NCBI GenBank assembly: GCA_937906975.1
Contig: CALCUN010000107.1
Location: 1 to 11,566, forward strand
Direction of reading: 5' to 3'
DNA from: an uncultured Bacteroidales bacterium
Lineage (GTDB): Bacteria > Bacteroidota > Bacteroidia > Bacteroidales > P3
Length of the DNA: 11,566 nt
Shown here: positions 7,138-11,566 of the stretch, one piece after another
Layout: every line of letters begins with the position of its first letter
How positions within the stretch are numbered: the first letter of the stretch is position 1
Notes under the pieces: model-generated
What the model was told of the DNA's origin: nothing
What the model saw: the letters and a program-made list of their open reading frames with translations, nothing else
Databases searched by the model: none
Program-made: the position numbers and the translations under genes

Positions 7138-9846
7138 ATGAATATAAGAAAGACAACATTATTAGGATTCTTTTTATTGGTTTTTAGTTTTACACTTTAT
7201 TCTCAGAAAACAGAGAAAATTCATTTTTTGCGTGAGTCTTCTTTTATTCTTTCTAATTTTGATAAAGAAAAACACGTAAAAGGAAATTCTCCTATTTATT
7301 ATGAAGAAGAGAATAAAAAACTTCAATCTGGTAGAATTATATTAAATTTATCAACTCTCTCACAAGAGAGAATTACTTTGTCATGGAAATCTTTTAATCT
7401 TAAATCTTCAAGAGCAAATTGGACAGCAACTCTTCAATATAGGCTATCTGAAAATGATAATTGGAAAGATGTATTAGATGAAAATGGGAAAAATTATAAT
7501 TTTTACACAAGAAGAAATCCCTCAACAAAGAATTTTTCTGATGTAGTCTTACCATTGGAATGCGAAAACAAAGAGCATATTCAGATTGCTTGGAAAATAA
7601 ATAAGGTTAAGGGAAAAGGTTCAAACCCCTCTATACAAATTAAAGATATTTTTATAGAATCGAAAAACGATCCTTATAATGGGGCTACTGCTGTATTGTT
7701 TGTGGAAGGTGCATACGATGAAAATAAGAAAAATTACTTAAAAGAAATTGCTTTTAACCACATACCAATTCCGTGTATTTACCCTGAAACTATTCGTTTA
7801 TTGCTTTCAGGAAATTATATTAGAGATGATGTAAATTTAGAAATAAGAGGAAAAGATAAAAACTGCTTTAACATTTCTTCAAAGTCGTTAGACATAAGAG
7901 AAAGTTCGCAAATTTTTACAGTTTCCTATTTTCCAAAAAAAGAAGGTGTACACACAGCCGAATTAGTTTTAACTACAAGCAAACAACCTACGCCTTTGGT
8001 AATACCATTGAATGCTTCTTGTGCAAATGCTTCGGATATAGATTTTTTTAGCAATAAAATACAAGGAGTAAACTTACCTTCTATAGACTATGAGTTTAAT
8101 TTTACGTTTCCTGTTTTTTCAAAAAGAGAATACCAATTTAGTTTAAAATTAACAGATGAGGAATTATCTCTTTATCAACTTAACGAAAAACAATACACAG
8201 GCGTACATGTATCATATAAATGGTACAAAAAAAACAAGGTTCTTTGTGAAATAGAAGATGAGGTAGTTAATTTGAACTACTGTGTGCCATTAGAATCTCC
8301 AGCGACAGCAGATAAATTAGAAATAACCATACATAATACTGAGCATGTAGAGATACATGACTTGTATTTCGGATTTCCAAAAATAAAACGCTTAGTAACC
8401 TCTGGTGAGTGGAGCAATCCTGATGTTTGGGAGCCCAAAGGAGAACCAATAATGGAAGATTTTGTTTACATAAACAGCGGTTGTAGTGTCAAAGTCGATT
8501 GTGATGCTATGTGTTCAATGTTATTTTTGGGCGATAGTGTTAATGTAGAGATTGAAGCCGACAGAATGTTTTATGTTTCAGGCGATATAATATATGGTAA
8601 TATGTCATACTTTACTGTACACCAAAATTTGGATAGTGAAAAGTGGAATTATCTAACAAGTCCTACCAACAAAACATTGGCAGCCTTATTCTCCATGGAA
8701 CGAAACAACAATGACACATGGTTAATGCAATATAACACAGGTCAAAAAAGTAAACACGGAGACTTTTGGAGTGAATATTTAACAGATCCTAACTTTGTTT
8801 TGTTGCCAGGTAAAGGATATGCAGTCTATACACAATCACCATTAGATGTAAAGTACGAAGGAATATTATGTAATAGTAACACAGTATTCAAACTTGTTGA
8901 AAAAAATTATGATAAGAAGAATTTAGTAGGCAATCCCTTTACAGCACCACTAAGTTCCAAAAAGTTATTTGAAGAAATAGATGGAAAAATACAAGGAAAT
9001 GCCATATTCTTATTAGATAAAGAAAACAAAGTCTATAATCCTATTATAGTTGATCCAAACGAAGAGGTATTAATACCATCTCTTGAAGCGTTTTTTGTTG
9101 AAACTATTTCAGATAATATAGAAATAATATTTAAAAGACAACACCAATACATACCAAAATCTGGCGAACAGTCATTTGTCAATAATAATTACTTAACTCT
9201 TTCTGCTGTTGTAAACGGACAAAATCAGTACGCTTTAATAGGAATGATGGACGATTCAAAATATGAATTTGACAAACACGATGCGCATAAAATATTCGGA
9301 ACAAGCGAAGAACTTGCAGAGATTTATTTTATAATAGAAGGAGAAGAATTATCAGTAAATACGTTTCCAGATTATCCAGCTTCGTTTGACGTAGGAATTT
9401 TCATAGGACAAGGCAACGATGTTGAATTACAACTAAACAATATCTCTGTTTTACCAAAAAATGTTTTAGTATTGTTGGAAGACAAACATTCGCAAACTTT
9501 TTACAACCTATGCGATAGCTCATCAGTGACAGCAAAATTTGAAAGCGGAACAACAAACAGCAGATACAGACTACACTTTGTCAAAGCAAAAGGCATAGAT
9601 GACTTGCATCCTGACTATTCTGGAATTTACATTTGGGAAGATGACGAAAGAATATTAGTTTATGGCGATGGCATTCACAACCTACAACAAGTAAGAATAT
9701 GGGATAAGAATCATTTACACGTAGGAGAACAAAAATACAATTCAGAAATTTTAATTTTTGAAGATAATATTATTCCAGGACGTTACAGTGTAGATTTGAA
9801 AATAGAAGAACAATGGATAGAACACTATCCGATAGAAGTACAATAA
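7138..9846 (+). CDS. Large modular secreted protein, T9SS-like, function unknown
   Basis: A 902-residue exported protein with a signal peptide (about 1-22, ending TLYSQ). Residues about 30-180 resemble a beta-sandwich common in Bacteroidetes surface proteins: LQYRLSENDNWKDV near 97, LPLECENKEHIQIAWKI, then IQIKDIFIES. Residues about 209-295 resemble an ASH/Ig-like unit (IRLLLSGNYI, FTVSYFPKKEGVHTAELVL, PLNAS). Residues about 421-488 contain GEWSNPDVW, YINSGCSVKVD and YVSGDI, as in many type IX cargo proteins. Then come WNYLTSPTNKT (about 503) and NLVGNPF (about 595). The last 70 residues (ILVYGDGIHNLQQVRIWDK, then IIPGRYSVDLKIE) look like a worn type A sorting domain. It has no recognised catalytic motif, so adhesion or surface structure is only a guess. 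It starts 2 bases after the LysM gene stops and ends 15 bases before the helical-repeat gene. Confidence 0.75.
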   Translation: MNIRKTTLLGFFLLVFSFTLYSQKTEKIHFLRESSFILSNFDKEKHVKGNSPIYYEEENKKLQSGRIILNLSTLSQERITLSWKSFNLKSSRANWTATLQYRLSENDNWKDVLDENGKNYNFYTRRNPSTKNFSDVVLPLECENKEHIQIAWKINKVKGKGSNPSIQIKDIFIESKNDPYNGATAVLFVEGAYDENKKNYLKEIAFNHIPIPCIYPETIRLLLSGNYIRDDVNLEIRGKDKNCFNISSKSLDIRESSQIFTVSYFPKKEGVHTAELVLTTSKQPTPLVIPLNASCANASDIDFFSNKIQGVNLPSIDYEFNFTFPVFSKREYQFSLKLTDEELSLYQLNEKQYTGVHVSYKWYKKNKVLCEIEDEVVNLNYCVPLESPATADKLEITIHNTEHVEIHDLYFGFPKIKRLVTSGEWSNPDVWEPKGEPIMEDFVYINSGCSVKVDCDAMCSMLFLGDSVNVEIEADRMFYVSGDIIYGNMSYFTVHQNLDSEKWNYLTSPTNKTLAALFSMERNNNDTWLMQYNTGQKSKHGDFWSEYLTDPNFVLLPGKGYAVYTQSPLDVKYEGILCNSNTVFKLVEKNYDKKNLVGNPFTAPLSSKKLFEEIDGKIQGNAIFLLDKENKVYNPIIVDPNEEVLIPSLEAFFVETISDNIEIIFKRQHQYIPKSGEQSFVNNNYLTLSAVVNGQNQYALIGMMDDSKYEFDKHDAHKIFGTSEELAEIYFIIEGEELSVNTFPDYPASFDVGIFIGQGNDVELQLNNISVLPKNVLVLLEDKHSQTFYNLCDSSSVTAKFESGTTNSRYRLHFVKAKGIDDLHPDYSGIYIWEDDERILVYGDGIHNLQQVRIWDKNHLHVGEQKYNSEILIFEDNIIPGRYSVDLKIEEQWIEHYPIEVQ

Positions 9847-9861
9847 CAAAATAATTAACAG

Positions 9862-11043
9862 ATGAACTTTAAGAGATTAATTTTACTTCTCATTATCATA
9901 CTAACTACCCCAACAATTATTTTTGCTCAAAAAAATTCTGTAATAAAATTGTTGAATAAAGGGGAGTTTCAACAAGCTTATGAAAAAATACAAACCTCTT
10001 ATCAAGATACGAACAACATTGACAGAATAGAGGTTTTGACTCTTTACTACAAAGATGTAAACAATCCAGAAAAAGACGCTTGTTTAGCCTATTACTATGC
10101 TAATAAATTAAATCAACTACAAGGAAGAGAAATTATTTCCACAGAAGAAATTTGCAAACAAGAACTATCCGTTGTCTATAACACAAAAGACATAGAATCA
10201 TTAGAAGCCTTCATAGAATGTTTTCAAGAAGAAACAAAATATGCCAAAGAAGCAGAACGACTATTAGAACAAATATCATTTGAAAGAACACAACTATTAA
10301 ACACAATAGAAGACTACGAAAAATACATTGAAAGACACCCTAATGCCATTCAAGCAAACTTGGCACGACAAGCCATAGACGAAATGGTATCCATACAAAT
10401 TCTTGAAAGCGAAGACTTAGAAAAATTAGAAAACTTCGTAAAACAAACCACAAATGAAAAATATAAACAACAAGCCAACCAAGAAATAGAAAGAATTGTA
10501 TTTCAAATAGCATTAGAAGAAAACACTGCAAAAAAATATGAAGACTACATCAAACGTTTTCCAAGTGGTGTTTACATAAAATTAGCAAAAGAAAAACTAA
10601 ATGACGTTCTCTATAACGAAGTAATAGTCTCTTCCACTCTGACTTCTATGATTAGTTTCATAAAAAACAACACAGAGCACCCAAGACGTCAGCAAATATT
10701 AGAACGCCTCAAAGAAAAATCCTTAAAACAACTATCAATAGAAGGAATAAAAACCGTTTTAGAAATAGAAAACGACACATTATTAATAAACAAATTCATA
10801 AAAGACTACCTTACAGACCCAACAAAAGAAAATATAGCTTTGATAGAAGAAGCCTTTCCTGAACAAAAAAGTTCAAAAGCTCTGCAAACAGCAAAGACCT
10901 TAAACGAAGACTATAATTTCCTAATAAGAAAAACAAGCATAAACAATAATGATTTAAAAAATCACAGAGGATTATTTTTCAAAAAGAACAATATAGGCAA
11001 AGCCAAAAAGAATAGAAAATATTGCTGTAAAAGCAATTGGTGA
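9862..11043 (+). CDS. Exported helical-repeat (TPR-like) protein with aberrant C-terminus
   Basis: A 393-residue protein with a clear signal peptide (1-22, ending IIFA before Q23). After a TPR-like segment (LNKGEFQQAYEKIQ, about 31-44) comes a very regular series of five helix-turn-helix units of 37-38 residues from about 110 to 295. Examples are TIEDYEKYIERHPNAIQANL (unit 2) and TAKKYEDYIKRFPSGVYIKL (unit 4). Such repeats form a solenoid for protein-protein contacts, most likely in the periplasm or at the outer membrane. The final stretch from about residue 362 is basic and low in complexity (ending KKNRKYCCKSNW), unlike the rest, and the +1 frame becomes open just here, so a frameshift or loss of a C-terminal domain is possible. 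Codon use is strongly A-rich. I do not recognise a named family. Confidence 0.72.
   Translation: MNFKRLILLLIIILTTPTIIFAQKNSVIKLLNKGEFQQAYEKIQTSYQDTNNIDRIEVLTLYYKDVNNPEKDACLAYYYANKLNQLQGREIISTEEICKQELSVVYNTKDIESLEAFIECFQEETKYAKEAERLLEQISFERTQLLNTIEDYEKYIERHPNAIQANLARQAIDEMVSIQILESEDLEKLENFVKQTTNEKYKQQANQEIERIVFQIALEENTAKKYEDYIKRFPSGVYIKLAKEKLNDVLYNEVIVSSTLTSMISFIKNNTEHPRRQQILERLKEKSLKQLSIEGIKTVLEIENDTLLINKFIKDYLTDPTKENIALIEEAFPEQKSSKALQTAKTLNEDYNFLIRKTSINNNDLKNHRGLFFKKNNIGKAKKNRKYCCKSNW
10189..10746 (+). repeat. Five tandem 37-residue helical repeats inside the 393-aa protein
   Basis: The units cover residues 110-147 (38 residues), 148-184, 185-221, 222-258 and 259-295 (37 residues each) of the host protein. 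Conserved positions include an aromatic or leucine at position 5, FI/YI/FV at 8-9 and a helix B with alanine or leucine spacing. Units 2 and 4 share YExYIxRxP, whereas units 1, 3 and 5 have LExFI/FVK-like starts without the proline at the same place. The pattern therefore alternates, with a 74-residue super-repeat. The units have diverged at DNA level. Confidence 0.7.
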
Positions 11044-11083
11044 CGATGGAAGAAAGGAAAACTTAACCATCATTGAATACAAA

Positions 11084-11566
11084 ATGGACAAGAAAAAATA
11101 CATACTATTAATAGCTCTATTGCTATTGCCTTTCATCGCAATGGCAGAGGTGGTCGTATTACGTTCAGGACAGAGCGTAAGGGGAGAGATTGTGCTGCAA
11201 AACGAAGATGTCGTAATCACCCGAAGCAACAACGGAATGCGCTATCAATACCCTATGAATGAAGTGCTTAGCATTCAGAAAGAAGAACAAAAAGCCACCG
11301 CAAAAGAAGAAACCGCCAGCACGCAAACAAAGAAGAAAACCGTTTCTCTCAGCGCTCAGGCTATGGGTGGAGCATTGTATGTCCCATACTTGGGGTGGGG
11401 AGGATATGCAGGTGCTGACTTGATGATAGGTGCTAACCTAATGAACAAGAAGTTGTTTGTGGGGGGAGGAATAGGATACAGAGCCAAAGTGGTCGAGAAA
11501 GATGCATATTCGTTTATTCCGTTGCAAGTGTGTATATCCTCTATCTTAGGCAACAAGCAGAACGCT
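11084..11566 (+). CDS. Outer-membrane beta-barrel protein with N-terminal SH3/LSm-like domain, 5' part
   Basis: 161 codons are present and the frame is open to the window edge, so the C-terminus is missing. The ATG at 11084 is chosen because it directly precedes a textbook signal peptide: MDKKKY, the hydrophobic LLIALLLLPFI, then AMA before EVV (signal peptidase I type). Residues about 20-60 (VVVLRSGQSVRGEIVLQNED, then YQYPMNEVLSIQ) look like a small SH3/LSm-like beta barrel found at the front of some Bacteroidales outer-membrane proteins. A lysine, glutamate and threonine-rich linker follows. From about residue 86 there are alternating glycine/aromatic strands (MGGALYVPYLGWGGYAGADL, FVGGGIGYRAKV) typical of an outer-membrane barrel. 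GC content is far higher than in the preceding gene. Upstream of the ATG the same frame is open back to 10997 without another ATG. Its role is unknown. Confidence 0.75.
   Translation, partial: MDKKKYILLIALLLLPFIAMAEVVVLRSGQSVRGEIVLQNEDVVITRSNNGMRYQYPMNEVLSIQKEEQKATAKEETASTQTKKKTVSLSAQAMGGALYVPYLGWGGYAGADLMIGANLMNKKLFVGGGIGYRAKVVEKDAYSFIPLQVCISSILGNKQNA

Noticed and set aside
11004..11014. Programmed -1 ribosomal frameshift at C AAA AAG before the end of the helical-repeat gene
   Set aside because: A -1 shift enters a frame that stops at once (TAG at 11013-11015), whereas the protein-like continuation lies in the +1 frame; the slippery heptamer also starts with C rather than A.
10972..11232. 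An 86-codon minus-strand frame spanning the odd gene junction
   Set aside because: It could have been a small gene in the gap, but it overlaps the signal peptide of the barrel protein, has a serine/isoleucine-rich sequence without features, and lacks a -7 box in the expected place.

Overview
This 11.6 kb, AT-rich window comes from a member of the Bacteroidetes, most likely the order Bacteroidales. Three things support this. The promoter-like sites match the Bacteroidetes -7 element (TAnnTTTG). There are almost no purine-rich Shine-Dalgarno sequences. The secreted proteins have typical Bacteroidetes ends and domains: signal peptides ending FSQ, YSQ or FAQ, type IX-secretion-like modular architecture, and a LysM/periplasmic-binding fusion. 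The genus cannot be fixed from the sequence.

Layout. Bases 1-155 are the 3' end of a plus-strand rRNA 2'-O-methyltransferase gene (rlmB type). Its stop codon overlaps the stop of a four-gene minus-strand operon that reads from 3950 down to 152. In transcription order the operon encodes a WecA/TagO-type undecaprenyl-phosphate sugar-1-phosphate transferase, an FtsE-type ABC ATPase, a GT4-like glycosyltransferase and a GT2 glycosyltransferase. The intergenic gap 3951-4138 holds divergent promoter candidates, an AT-rich inverted repeat and three degenerate T-rich tandem units. The plus strand then carries guaA (GMP synthase) followed closely by four exported proteins. These are a LysM plus type-1 periplasmic-binding-like protein, a 902-aa modular secreted protein with a degenerate T9SS-like C-terminus, a 393-aa helical-repeat protein, and the start of an outer-membrane beta-barrel protein cut off by the window edge.

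How the genes may work together. The minus-strand operon looks like an initiation-plus-extension set for a lipid-linked surface glycan, with a division-type ATPase translated from the same message. The plus-strand run begins with a purine housekeeping gene and continues into envelope proteins: one likely peptidoglycan-binding, one likely surface-exposed, one likely periplasmic scaffold and one outer-membrane barrel. A shared complex is an inference from spacing and export signals only.

The points most worth a second look are: the regular 37-residue repeat in the 393-aa protein; the odd junction at about 10960-11100, which combines a possible frameshift or truncation with an abrupt rise in GC; the FtsE gene inside a glycan operon; the uncharacterised guaA-linked envelope gene run; and the structured intergenic control region. 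No CRISPR array, transposase, tRNA or rRNA gene was seen.
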